NCBI RefSeq assembly: GCF_025938095.1
Contig: NZ_JAPCZF010000005.1
Location: forward strand, 372,001 to 436,000
Reading direction: 5' to 3'
From: Novosphingobium sp. JCM 18896
GTDB taxonomy: Bacteria; Pseudomonadota; Alphaproteobacteria; Sphingomonadales; Sphingomonadaceae
DNA: 64,000 nt
Both the position numbers and the translations under genes were made by a program. Positions within the stretch are counted from its first letter, which is position 1. Every line of letters starts with the position of its first letter. Shown piece after piece: positions 34,672 through 43,378 of this stretch. The notes beneath the pieces are model-generated. The model saw only the letters and a program-made list of their open reading frames with translations, did no database searches and was not told where the DNA came from.

Positions 34672-35838
34672 TCAGTTCGAGAGGCGCACTTTCGCGGTCA
34701 CCGACAGGCCCGGCCGCAGTGCGTTGAGCCCGGGCTGGCCGGGATCGAGCCGGATGCGGACGGGCACGCGCTGGACGATCTTGGTGAAATTGCCGGTGCC
34801 CGGCTCGAAGGGCAGCAGCGCGAAGGTGGAGCCCGAGCCGGGGGCGAAGCTTTCGACCCGGCCCTTCAGCGGCTCGCCGCCGAGCGCGTCGACGTCGATC
34901 GTGACCGGCTGGCCGGCGCGCATGTCGCGCGTCTGCGTCTCCTTGAAGTTCGCGGTGACGTAGAGCGCGTGGAGTGGCACCAGGGTCAGCAGGCGCGAAC
35001 CGGGCTGGACATAGTCGCCGACTCTCGCCTGGCGGTTGCCGACCGTGCCGGCGATGGGCGCGCGGATCAGCGAATTGCGCTGATCCTGGCGGGCGAGATC
35101 GAGCGCGGCGGCGGCGCGCTGGCGCGCGGCCTCGGCCTGCTGGACCGCGGCGACGAGGCCGGGGCGCCGGGCCGAAGTGACGTCGGCCTGCTCGCGCGCG
35201 ACGGCGAGCTGCGCCTGGGCGCGGGCCGCGCCCTGCTGCGCGCCGACCGCGGCGGTGCGATAGCTCTCCGCGTCGCGCCGGGCGATCGCGCCGGTGGCGA
35301 CCAGCGCATCGAAGCGGCGGCTGTCGGCATTGGCGTGGTCGGCCTCGGCCGATGACGAGCGGATCGCGGTGCGCGTCGCCGCGATCTGCGCCAGGGTCAG
35401 GCGTTCCTCGGCGCCCTGGCTGACCAGCGCGGCGCGCGCGGCGGCAAGGTTTGCTTCGGCATCGGCGAGGTCGGCGCTGGCCGAGGCGAGCTTGGCGTCG
35501 AATTCCTCGGCGTCGATGCGCACCAGCGGGTCGCCCGCACGCACCGTCTGATTGTCGCGCACCAGCACTTCGGAGACGAGTCCGCGCACTTTGGGGGCGA
35601 CCGAAGTGGTATCGGCGGCGAGATAGGCGTCGTCGGTGCTCTCGGCCGAGGGCCGTGCGAGGATCCACAGCGCGCCGCCGAGCGCCACGGCGCCGGCCAG
35701 CGCCGACACCAGCAACGTGCGCGACCGCTTGCGGCCGCGCGGAGCCTCCCCGGCGGCAGTCGTCGTATCGACCTCGCCCGCTTCGGGCTGATCCCGCCGC
35801 AATTCGATCACGCGATCCTCGGCTTCGGCTGTCTGCAT
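34672..35838 (-). CDS. EmrA/HlyD-type membrane fusion protein
   Basis: The 388-residue protein has a cytoplasmic N-terminus, one membrane segment near residues 40-60 (LLVSALAGAVALGGALWIL), a biotinyl-lipoyl strand (TDDAYLAADTTSVAPKVRG), a long helical hairpin (about 110-250) and the second half-barrel (RAPIAGTVGNRQARVGDYV, LYVTANFKETQTRDM). It links an inner-membrane MFS pump to an outer-membrane channel. It is divergent from its presumed partners emrB and the OMF gene, and an in-frame extension over emrB was rejected. Confidence 0.9.
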   Translation of the reverse strand: MQTAEAEDRVIELRRDQPEAGEVDTTTAAGEAPRGRKRSRTLLVSALAGAVALGGALWILARPSAESTDDAYLAADTTSVAPKVRGLVSEVLVRDNQTVRAGDPLVRIDAEEFDAKLASASADLADAEANLAAARAALVSQGAEERLTLAQIAATRTAIRSSSAEADHANADSRRFDALVATGAIARRDAESYRTAAVGAQQGAARAQAQLAVAREQADVTSARRPGLVAAVQQAEAARQRAAAALDLARQDQRNSLIRAPIAGTVGNRQARVGDYVQPGSRLLTLVPLHALYVTANFKETQTRDMRAGQPVTIDVDALGGEPLKGRVESFAPGSGSTFALLPFEPGTGNFTKIVQRVPVRIRLDPGQPGLNALRPGLSVTAKVRLSN

Positions 35839-35866
35839 CACGCGAACTCCCTGATGGCTTGCCAAC

Positions 35867-35898
35867 ATGATGTACGTCATATATATGATGATCATCAT
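35867..35898. promoter_or_regulatory. Tandem interlocked palindromes, candidate TetR operators
   Basis: A near-perfect palindrome (35867-35880, ATGATGTACGTCAT) and a perfect one (35885-35898, ATGATGATCATCAT) share half-sites and are centred 18 bp apart; a third perfect palindrome (TCATATATATGA, 35877-35888) bridges them. They fill the 87-bp gap between emrA and emrB. The local TetR protein is the obvious ligand. Confidence 0.65.
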
Positions 35899-35925
35899 TT
35901 GTCTAGAGGGATCTGCGAAAGGGCC

Positions 35926-37539
35926 ATGACGACCGTCTTCAGCCGCCTTGGCAATCTGGGTCAGGACTGGTCGGCGGACCCCGCCGCGATGCCCGACAAG
36001 CGCAAGTTCCTGATCTTCGGGGTCATGGCCTTCGGCCAGTTCATGGCGCTGTTCGACATCCAGATCGTCTCGGCCTCGCTCAGCGACGTGCAGGCGGGCC
36101 TGGCTGCCGGGCCCGATGAGGTGTCCTGGGTGCAGACCGCCTACCTGATGGCCGAGCTGGTGATGATCCCGCTCTCGGCCTATCTCGCGCGGGCGATGTC
36201 GACGCGCTGGCTGTTCGTGCTGTCGGCTGGCTTCTTCACCCTGTCGAGCCTGCTCTGCGGCCTGGCCTGGTCGATCGAATCGATGATCGCCTTCCGCGCC
36301 ATGCAGGGCTTCACCGGCGGCGCGATGGTGCCGCTGGTCTTCGCCGTGGGCTTCACCATCTTCTCGGGCAAGCAGCGCGCGATGATCCCGGCGATCCTGG
36401 GCACCGTGGCGGTGATCGCCCCTGCTCTCGGCCCGACGGTCGGCGGCATGATCACCCAGGTGCTCGACTGGCGCTGGCTGTTCTTCGTCAACCTGGTGCC
36501 CGGCGTGCTGGTGACGGTGGCGTCGATCTTCATCCTGCGGCTGGATCGGGCCGAACCGTCGATGTTCGGCAAGATTGACTGGAGCCACTTCGTCGCCATG
36601 GCGGTGTTCCTCGGCGGGCTTGAATATGTGCTCGAGGAAGGCCCGCGCAACGACTGGTTCGGCGATCCGGCGATCGCGGTGGGCGCTTGGCTGTCGTTCG
36701 TCGGCTTCGTGCTGTTCCTCGAACGCGCGTTCTTCTCGCCCAATCCGGTGGTCAGCCTGAAGCCGCTGCGCAAGCCGATCTTCGCTTTCGCCTGCGTGTT
36801 CAACCTGGTGATCGGCTTCGGGCTCTATTCGTCGATCTACCTCGTGCCGGTCTACCTGGCGCGGGTGCGCGGTTACGACTCCTTGCAGATCGGCACCACG
36901 GTCTTCGTCGTCGGCATCGCGCAGCTGGGCAGCACGGCGATCGCTGCGGCGCTGAGCCAGCGGATCGACATGCGCTGGATGATCACCGCGGGCCTGGCGC
37001 TGTTTGCCTGGAGCCTGTGGCTGAGTTCCGAGATGACCAGCCAATGGGGCTTCTGGGAGCTGTTCTTCCCGCTTGCCGTTCGCGGCTTTGCGCTGATGCT
37101 CTGCATCGTGCCTTCGGTGAACATGGCGCTGTCGGCCTTCCCGCCGCAGGAGCTGGGCGCGGCTTCGGCGCTGTTCAACCTGATGCGCAACCTGGGCGGC
37201 GCGATCGGCATCGCCACGGTCAACACCTGGCTGCAGGACTATACGCGGATCGCCGCCGCGCGCTTCGGCGAGGCGCTGGGCCACAGCGCCAACTCGGCCG
37301 GCGAGACGATCGCCGCGCTGACCGCCAAGATCCAGGGCGCCGCGCCCGATCCCACCGCCGCCGCCACCGCCGCGCGCGGCCTGTTCGCGCAGGTCGTCGG
37401 GCGCGAGGCGCTGACCATGGCCTTCGACGACGTGTTCCGGCTGATGGCCTGGGTGTTCCTGGCCGCGCTGGTGCTCGTGCCGTTCTGCCGTCCTGCCCCC
37501 GGCGCCCAGACGCCGCCCCCCGAAGCCGCCGCCCACTGA
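35926..37539 (+). CDS. EmrB/QacA-type MFS drug exporter (DHA2)
   Basis: The 537-residue protein has about 14 membrane segments. Motif A-like and motif C elements are seen: FMALFDIQIVSASLSDVQAG in segment 1, the D-x-x-R region RAMQGFTGGAMVP, and GPTVGGMI in segment 5. It uses proton flow to export drugs. Start at MTTVFSRL after GAAAGGG. It is followed two bases later by an outer-membrane factor gene and pairs with the divergent EmrA protein to form a tripartite pump. Confidence 0.92.
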   Translation: MTTVFSRLGNLGQDWSADPAAMPDKRKFLIFGVMAFGQFMALFDIQIVSASLSDVQAGLAAGPDEVSWVQTAYLMAELVMIPLSAYLARAMSTRWLFVLSAGFFTLSSLLCGLAWSIESMIAFRAMQGFTGGAMVPLVFAVGFTIFSGKQRAMIPAILGTVAVIAPALGPTVGGMITQVLDWRWLFFVNLVPGVLVTVASIFILRLDRAEPSMFGKIDWSHFVAMAVFLGGLEYVLEEGPRNDWFGDPAIAVGAWLSFVGFVLFLERAFFSPNPVVSLKPLRKPIFAFACVFNLVIGFGLYSSIYLVPVYLARVRGYDSLQIGTTVFVVGIAQLGSTAIAAALSQRIDMRWMITAGLALFAWSLWLSSEMTSQWGFWELFFPLAVRGFALMLCIVPSVNMALSAFPPQELGAASALFNLMRNLGGAIGIATVNTWLQDYTRIAAARFGEALGHSANSAGETIAALTAKIQGAAPDPTAAATAARGLFAQVVGREALTMAFDDVFRLMAWVFLAALVLVPFCRPAPGAQTPPPEAAAH

Positions 37540-37541
37540 GG

Positions 37542-38951
37542 ATGAAGCCGATGCGTATCCCGTTCGCCCTCCTGCTCGCCACCAGCCTTTCGGCCTGCGC
37601 CGTCGGCCCCGAATATGTGCGGCCGCAAGTCGCGCTGACCCCCGCCTATGCGACGCCTGCGCAGGTCGCCGCGCCCGATGCGCAGTGGTGGCGCCGCTTC
37701 GACGATCCGCTGCTCGATCGCGTGGTGGAGCGGGTGCTGGCCCAGAACCTCGACATCGCCGCGGCAGGCGCGCGGATCGCGCAGGCGCGCGCCGTCGCGC
37801 GCGGGGCCGGCGCGGCGCTACTGCCCACGGGCGAGGTCGGCGCCTCGGCCGAGACCGCGAAGCAATCGCTGAACTCGCCGTTCGGCGCTGCCGCGCACGA
37901 ACTGGGCTTTCCGCGCAGCTACGATCTCTACACGGCCGGCGCGCAGGCCTCGTGGGAAGTCGACCTGTTCGGCGGTCTCACCCGTCAACAGCAAGCCGCG
38001 CGTGCCGATGCCGCGGGCGCGACCGCCGATGCGGCGGCGGTGCGGCTCAGCGTCGTGGCCGAGGCGGTCGATGCCTATCTCCAGCTGCGCGGGCTCCAGG
38101 CGCGGCTGGCCGTGGCCGAACGCCAGCGCGATACCGAACATGCGCTGGTCGGGCTGATCCGCCAGCGCGTCGACCAGGGCGTCTCGGCCGAGCGCGAACT
38201 GCAGCGCGCCTTGGGCGAGGAGGAAGGGGTTTCCGCCTCGCTGCCGCCGCTACGCGCGGCGATCGCCGGGCAGATGAACCGGCTCGACATGCTGATGGGC
38301 GCGCAGGCCGGCACCTGGCGTGCCGAACTGGCGACGGCGGGCGCGATCCCGCTCGGCCCCGATCCCAGCGGCAGCTCCAATCCCGCCGAGCTGATGCGCC
38401 GCCGGCCCGACGTGGTCGCGGCCGAGCGCCGGCTGGTTGCGGCCAATGCGCGGATCGGCGCGGCGATGGCCGAATATTACCCGCACCTCTCGCTCAGCGG
38501 CGTGCTGAACGTCGTCAGCCTGGGCACGAGTTCGCTGTTCACCGGCAATTCGGTCCAGGCGAGCGCCGGGGCGGGGCTGCGCTGGCGGCTGTTCGACTTC
38601 GGCCGGATCGACGCTGAAGTCGCGCAGTCGAAAGGCAGGGAGGCCGAGGCGCTGGCGCTCTATCGTTCATCGATCCTTCATGCCACCGAGGACGTCGAGA
38701 ACGCCTTCGTCCGGCTGGGCGAGGGGCGGACCGAGGTGGCGACGCTCGAACGCCAGGTCGCGGCGCTGCGACTGGCCCGCACGCAGACGCAATCGGCCTA
38801 TGAAAGCGGGGTGGTTGCCTTGCTCGACGTGTTGGATGCAGACAGGGCCTTGCTGGAAGCATCGGATCGGCTCGAACAGGCGCGCGCGCAGCAAGCGCGG
38901 GCCTCGGTCGCGGCGATCCGCGCGCTCGGCGGCGGTTACGAGGAGGCGTGA
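37542..38951 (+). CDS. Outer-membrane efflux lipoprotein (NodT/OprM family)
   Basis: The 469-residue protein starts with a lipoprotein signal ending in the lipobox LSAC (Cys 19), followed by AVGPEYVRP, the family signature. Two OEP repeats follow, with long helical hairpins and the ALLPTGEVG and YYPHLSLSG beta-strand segments. It forms the trimeric exit duct of the pump. A start nine bases later (MRIPFALL) has a better-spaced GAGG. It is followed three bases later by the TetR gene. Confidence 0.92.
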   Translation: MKPMRIPFALLLATSLSACAVGPEYVRPQVALTPAYATPAQVAAPDAQWWRRFDDPLLDRVVERVLAQNLDIAAAGARIAQARAVARGAGAALLPTGEVGASAETAKQSLNSPFGAAAHELGFPRSYDLYTAGAQASWEVDLFGGLTRQQQAARADAAGATADAAAVRLSVVAEAVDAYLQLRGLQARLAVAERQRDTEHALVGLIRQRVDQGVSAERELQRALGEEEGVSASLPPLRAAIAGQMNRLDMLMGAQAGTWRAELATAGAIPLGPDPSGSSNPAELMRRRPDVVAAERRLVAANARIGAAMAEYYPHLSLSGVLNVVSLGTSSLFTGNSVQASAGAGLRWRLFDFGRIDAEVAQSKGREAEALALYRSSILHATEDVENAFVRLGEGRTEVATLERQVAALRLARTQTQSAYESGVVALLDVLDADRALLEASDRLEQARAQQARASVAAIRALGGGYEEA

Positions 38952-38954
38952 GCC

Positions 38955-39533
38955 ATGGCAGACAAGAGTGCACACAAGGCCAGGACCCGCGCGCGCATCC
39001 TCGACGAAGCGGCCAGCGCGATCCGCACGGGCGGCGCGCAGGGCATTTCGGTGGCCGACCTGATGAAGCGCGCGGGGCTGACGCACGGCGGCTTCTACGC
39101 GCATTTCGGCTCGCGCGACGATCTGGTGGCCCACGCGATCGATCGGATGTTCGTCGACAGCGCGGCAATGCTCGACCGCCATCTAGGCGTCGATGCCGGC
39201 GCAGAGGGGCTGGCCGGGTTGATCGATTACTATCTGTCGGAACGCGCCTACCGCGCGGTCGACAAGGGCTGTCCGCTGCCGGGCCTGCTCGGCGAAGCCG
39301 CGCGCATGCCCCCGGCCGCGCGCGAGCGTTTCGAGGCGGGCGTGCGCGCTTTCCGCGATCGGATCGAGCAGGTGCTCGCAAAGCTGGGTCGGGCCGATAG
39401 CGCCGCGCTGGCCAGCTCGATCCAGGCCGAGCTGGTTGGCGCGATGACCTTGGCGCGGTCGATCTCCGACGAAACGACAGCCCTGGCCTATCTCGCGGCC
39501 TCGCGCGAACGGCTCAAGGAACGCGTGACCTGA
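38955..39533 (+). CDS. TetR-family transcriptional regulator
   Basis: The 192-residue protein has an N-terminal helix-turn-helix (RARILDEAASAIRTGGAQGIS, then VADLMKRAGLTHGGFYAHFGSRDDLVAHA) and a TetR ligand domain with a Cys in KGCPLPG, the pattern of LfrR/AcrR-like repressors. It ends the emrB-OMF operon, so it likely represses its own operon and emrA by binding the palindromes at 35867-35898. Confidence 0.9.
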   Translation: MADKSAHKARTRARILDEAASAIRTGGAQGISVADLMKRAGLTHGGFYAHFGSRDDLVAHAIDRMFVDSAAMLDRHLGVDAGAEGLAGLIDYYLSERAYRAVDKGCPLPGLLGEAARMPPAARERFEAGVRAFRDRIEQVLAKLGRADSAALASSIQAELVGAMTLARSISDETTALAYLAASRERLKERVT

Positions 39534-39560
39534 GAAGGGCCTCGAAAGCCGACTGAGAAA

Positions 39561-40883
39561 CTAGCTCAGCAACGGCGGCGGTATCGCCGGCACACCGAGA
39601 TTTTCGCGCAGGGTGCGCCCTTCGTATTCGGTCCGGACGAGGCCGCGCCGGCGGAGTTCGGGGACCACGCGTTCGGTTACGTCGTCGAACGAGATCGGGT
39701 TGACCGCCGGCATGAAGTTGAAACCGTCGCAGGCGCCGTGCTCGAACCAATGCTGCAATTGATCGGCGACCTCGCTGACCGGCCCGATCAGCGCCAGGTG
39801 GGCGTTGGATCCCGACGAGCGGATCAGCACTTCGCGCAAGGTCAGCCCTTCGCGCTTCGCCGCCTCGACGTGGTTCTTGCCGCGGCTGACCACCGACTCA
39901 GCGGGCACTTCGGGGAAGGGCGCATCGAGATCGTAGCCGCTGAGGTCGAAGCCCTTGAGCGCGAGCTCGAGCGAGGCGCGAGCGGCCTCCAGGTCGATCA
40001 ACCCCTGCAGTTCGCCCCATTTGTCGTCGGCTTCCTGCTGGCTCTCACCCACGACGACGACGGCACCGGGCATGATCTTGACGTGATCGGGGCTGCGTCC
40101 CCAGGCCTCGGCGCGCGCGCGGATGTCGTCGCGGAAGGCCTTGGCTTCGTCGAAGGTCGACTGCGCGGTGAAGATCGCCTCGGCCACGCGCGAGGCCATT
40201 GCGCGTCCATCGGGCGACTGACCCGCCTGGATCATGAGCGGCCGTCCTTGCGGCGAGGGCACGCCCTTGAGCGGCCCGCGGACGCGATAGTACTTGCCCT
40301 CGTGATTGATCATGCGGATCTTCTCGAGGTCCTTGTATATCCCGCGCTCCTTGTCGCGCGGGTAAGCGCCGGGCTCGATGCTGCTCCAGAGCTTGAGCAC
40401 GACGTCGACGAATTCCTCGCCGCGGGCATAGCGCTCGTCGAGCGGGGGGAAGGTCTGATCGGCATATTGTGCGGCGTCGTCGGGCGAGATGCCGGTGACG
40501 ATGTTCCAGCCCGCGCGTCCGCCGCTTATGACGTCGAGCGACAGGACTTCGCGCGCGGCGTCGTAAGGCGGGCGATAGGAGGTGGCGATCGTGCCCGCGA
40601 GGCCGAGATGCGTGGTGCGGGCGGAGATTGCCGCGAGCAGAGTCATCGGTTCGAGATTGTCGCCCGCCGCCAGATAGCGGAACACCTCGGGGTTCTCGGC
40701 ATTGCTCGGCGAAGCCGTGTCGGCGACGAACATCATGTCGAACTTCGCGGCTTCCAGCTTGTGCGCGAGCTTGATCCATTCGCCGATGTCGGCCGCATGC
40801 GTGCTGGCAGGATGGCGCCAGCCGGCCTGATGGTAGCTGCCACCGCAGAAAGCACCGAGTTTCATCTGCCGTGGGCTCGCCAT
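39561..40883 (-). CDS. LLM-class flavin-dependent monooxygenase (NtaA/SnaA/DszA family)
   Basis: The 440-residue TIM-barrel enzyme starts at MASPRQMKLGAFCGG after AGGA. GWRHPASTHAADIGEWI, MMFVADTASPSN, LDVISGGRAGWNIVTG and GQSPDGRAMASRVAEAIF are the family blocks. Members use FMNH2 and O2 to cleave C-N, C-S or similar bonds (nitrilotriacetate, sulfone, pristinamycin-related substrates) and need a separate flavin reductase, which is not in the window. The terminator at 40930 separates it from the TonB gene, so it is likely its own transcript. Confidence 0.88.
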   Translation of the reverse strand: MASPRQMKLGAFCGGSYHQAGWRHPASTHAADIGEWIKLAHKLEAAKFDMMFVADTASPSNAENPEVFRYLAAGDNLEPMTLLAAISARTTHLGLAGTIATSYRPPYDAAREVLSLDVISGGRAGWNIVTGISPDDAAQYADQTFPPLDERYARGEEFVDVVLKLWSSIEPGAYPRDKERGIYKDLEKIRMINHEGKYYRVRGPLKGVPSPQGRPLMIQAGQSPDGRAMASRVAEAIFTAQSTFDEAKAFRDDIRARAEAWGRSPDHVKIMPGAVVVVGESQQEADDKWGELQGLIDLEAARASLELALKGFDLSGYDLDAPFPEVPAESVVSRGKNHVEAAKREGLTLREVLIRSSGSNAHLALIGPVSEVADQLQHWFEHGACDGFNFMPAVNPISFDDVTERVVPELRRRGLVRTEYEGRTLRENLGVPAIPPPLLS

Positions 40884-40929
40884 GTCTTCGTCATCCTGTG
40901 AGAATTGAAAGTCGTGAAACTTGGTGTGT

Positions 40930-40973
40930 GAGCCTTCGGGGCGAACGGCCATTGCCGCCCGCCCCGAAGGCTC
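40930..40973 (-). terminator. 14-bp stem-loop after the TonB receptor gene
   Basis: The arms 40930-40943 and 40960-40973 are exactly complementary across a 16-base loop, just after the receptor stop codon (40980). This ends the long minus-strand operon and separates it from the monooxygenase gene. Confidence 0.65.
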
Positions 40974-40979
40974 GAGGTT

Positions 40980-43349
40980 CTATCGCGATCCGATCGCGAA
41001 GCGGCCCGTGATGCCGATCTCGCGCGGCGCCGTCATCGAGATTACGCGATAGGCGCTGACCGGAGGAACCCCGCCCGCAACCGACGAACCGCTGGTCGAG
41101 GTCGTGGCGTTGCGCGTGAGCACCCGGTCGGTGTCGAGCAGGTTCTTGGCGAAGACGCCGACTTCCCAGCTGCCGTCGGGCGCGCGCAGGCCGGCGTAGA
41201 GATTGATCAGCGCATAGGACTTCACGTCGTCGAAGGCGTTCGTCGGATCGTTCAGCGAACTGCCGTAGATGTTGGCCAGCGCGCGGACATAGCCGTCGAG
41301 CGAGGGACCCAGCGAAGCGGTGTATTCGGACTGCAGCGTCGCGACGAAAGGCGCGCTGGTGCCGGCGCGGAGGTTGGAGACGTTGCAGGTCGCGATCTGT
41401 TCGCCGCCGGTGGCCGCCAGCAACTGCGCCGGTGTCGGCACCACGCCGCCGTACTTGTTGCAGGGGATCGTTGCGTTGCTGATCGTGCCCTTCGAATAGG
41501 CGGCCGTGCCCGACAGATCCCAGTTGGGCAGGATCTTGAAGCCGATCTCGGCTTCGACGCCGTCGACCTTGGCCGGGACCCCGACGGCGAGCGTGGTGAT
41601 CGTGCCCACGCCCTGCACGCCGCCGGTGTTGGTCAGGTAGAAGATGTTCGGCGCGGCATATCCGAAATTGTCGAAGGTCTGGTGGAAGACGTCGGCGTTG
41701 AGGCGCAGGCGCCCGTCGAACCAGGTCGACTTGAAGCCGAGTTCGTAGGACTTCGACTTTTCCGGCTCGGGGAACAGGAAGGCGGCGAGAGTGCCGGTGA
41801 TGTTCGATTGGCCACGGGTCTGGATCGCGTTGCTGGCCGAACCCGGGCGCCAGGACGTGCCGAAGTTGGCATAGACCATCAGGTCGCGCGTGAAGTTGTG
41901 CTTGGCTGAGGCCGAGAAGATCGTCGCATGCAGCGTGCGGTCTTCGTTGGCGGCCGCGACCGCGACGCCATTGGTCAGCAGGCCGCCGAACGAGCGATAG
42001 CGGATGCGGCGGATACCGCCCGAGATTTCGGTATCCTCGCCCAGATGTGCGGTGAGGTTGGCGAAGAACGATCGCTCGCGCGAGCCGCCCGTGCGTAGCA
42101 CGGCGGTGCGGTTGAACAGCAGCGGATTGGCGGTGCTGCCGGCGAAGACCGGGGTCTGGACATCAAGCGAGGTTGGATTGTCGAGCTTGTTCCACAAGGC
42201 GCCGATCACGTAGTCGAAGATCCCGGCGACACGTTCGTCGGACGACAACCGCACTTCGTGGTTGGTCTGCTTGCCGTTGACGTCGCTGACCTGTGCCGCG
42301 CCCAGGAAGTTTGCCGGCGCCGTAGAAGGCAGGGCGGCGCCGAGGTCGTTCGGGGCAAAGGCGAAATACTTCTGGATGTTGTGCGAGCCGACGTAGTCGA
42401 GCTTCTGGCCGAGGAAGCGGTATTGCCCCGACCAGTTGAACACCTGGAAGTCCTGGCGGAAGCGGTTGGCTACGCGGAGCACGGCCTGGCGATCCTCGGG
42501 CCGGATCAGGATCGGGCTGGGCGCCAAGGCCGGGTTGGCGAGATTGCCCGATTCCACCTGCAGGAAATCGCTGACCTTGCGCAGCGTGTGCGTATAGGAA
42601 CCGTTGAGCGTCAGGTTCTCGATCGGATCGAAGCGGACTGAGGCGCGAATGCCCCGGGTGCGGCGCGTCGGCTTGAGGCTATTGTTGATCGAGCGAACGC
42701 GGTTGTCGTCGTTCTCGTCGATCACGCCCGCGACGCGCACGGCCAGCATGTCGCGGATGACAGGCACGTTCAGCGCCGCCTGGAGGTTGGTGTCGCCCCA
42801 GGTGTTGAGCGTACCGGTCATGCTCGCGCCCGCCTCGCCCAGGTCGGGCTTGCGCGACATCACGGTGATCGAGCCCGACGGTGAGGCGCGACCGCGCAGC
42901 GTGCCCTGCGGCCCGCGCAGCACTTCGATCTGGCTGACGTCGAACATCGACTGGAACAGCAGGCCGGCCGAGATCGGCGCCTCATTGAAATAGAATTCGA
43001 TCGTGCCGTTGTTGCCGCTGGCGTTCACGTCATAGGCGATGCCACGCAGGGTCGCGCGGTTGCCGATGCCGTTGGTGTCGGACGCCAGGGTCAGACCGGG
43101 GACCAGCGACTGGACGTCGCGGAACTCGCGGATGTTCAGCTTGCCGAGATCCTGCGCGGTCACGGCTTGGACGACCAGCGGCACGTCCTGGCGATCCTCG
43201 TCGCGGCGGCGGGCGGTGACGACGATGCCGTCTTCGGCCAGACTCGCCGATTGATCGGCATCCTTCGCCGGCAGATCCTGCGCCCAGGCCGGGCCGGCCA
43301 GCGCGACGAGGCTGATGCTCGCGAGCGCGAGCTTACGCAATTTCCTCAT
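40980..43349 (-). CDS. TonB-dependent outer-membrane receptor
   Basis: The 789-residue protein starts at MRKLRKLALASISLV after GGGAGA. A Sec signal (residues 1-23, ending GPAWAQ) is followed by EDGIVVTARRRDEDRQ, a plug domain with VLRGPQGTLRGRASPSGS, and a beta-barrel. The plug has RGRASPSG where the other receptor has FGRNTTGG, a variant seen in sphingomonad paralogues. It is the last gene of an operon with acyl-CoA synthetase, DUF35, a thiolase-fold protein and an amidohydrolase, so it should import the substrate of that pathway. Confidence 0.9.
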   Translation of the reverse strand: MRKLRKLALASISLVALAGPAWAQDLPAKDADQSASLAEDGIVVTARRRDEDRQDVPLVVQAVTAQDLGKLNIREFRDVQSLVPGLTLASDTNGIGNRATLRGIAYDVNASGNNGTIEFYFNEAPISAGLLFQSMFDVSQIEVLRGPQGTLRGRASPSGSITVMSRKPDLGEAGASMTGTLNTWGDTNLQAALNVPVIRDMLAVRVAGVIDENDDNRVRSINNSLKPTRRTRGIRASVRFDPIENLTLNGSYTHTLRKVSDFLQVESGNLANPALAPSPILIRPEDRQAVLRVANRFRQDFQVFNWSGQYRFLGQKLDYVGSHNIQKYFAFAPNDLGAALPSTAPANFLGAAQVSDVNGKQTNHEVRLSSDERVAGIFDYVIGALWNKLDNPTSLDVQTPVFAGSTANPLLFNRTAVLRTGGSRERSFFANLTAHLGEDTEISGGIRRIRYRSFGGLLTNGVAVAAANEDRTLHATIFSASAKHNFTRDLMVYANFGTSWRPGSASNAIQTRGQSNITGTLAAFLFPEPEKSKSYELGFKSTWFDGRLRLNADVFHQTFDNFGYAAPNIFYLTNTGGVQGVGTITTLAVGVPAKVDGVEAEIGFKILPNWDLSGTAAYSKGTISNATIPCNKYGGVVPTPAQLLAATGGEQIATCNVSNLRAGTSAPFVATLQSEYTASLGPSLDGYVRALANIYGSSLNDPTNAFDDVKSYALINLYAGLRAPDGSWEVGVFAKNLLDTDRVLTRNATTSTSGSSVAGGVPPVSAYRVISMTAPREIGITGRFAIGSR

Positions 43350-43378
43350 GTCATTCTCCCGTGTCGTTATCGGTTCGG

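Noticed and set aside
35839..37536. An N-terminal extension of the EmrA-type protein over the emrB gene
   Set aside because: The extension is antisense to emrB and of low complexity; the start at 35838 gives a standard EmrA N-terminus.
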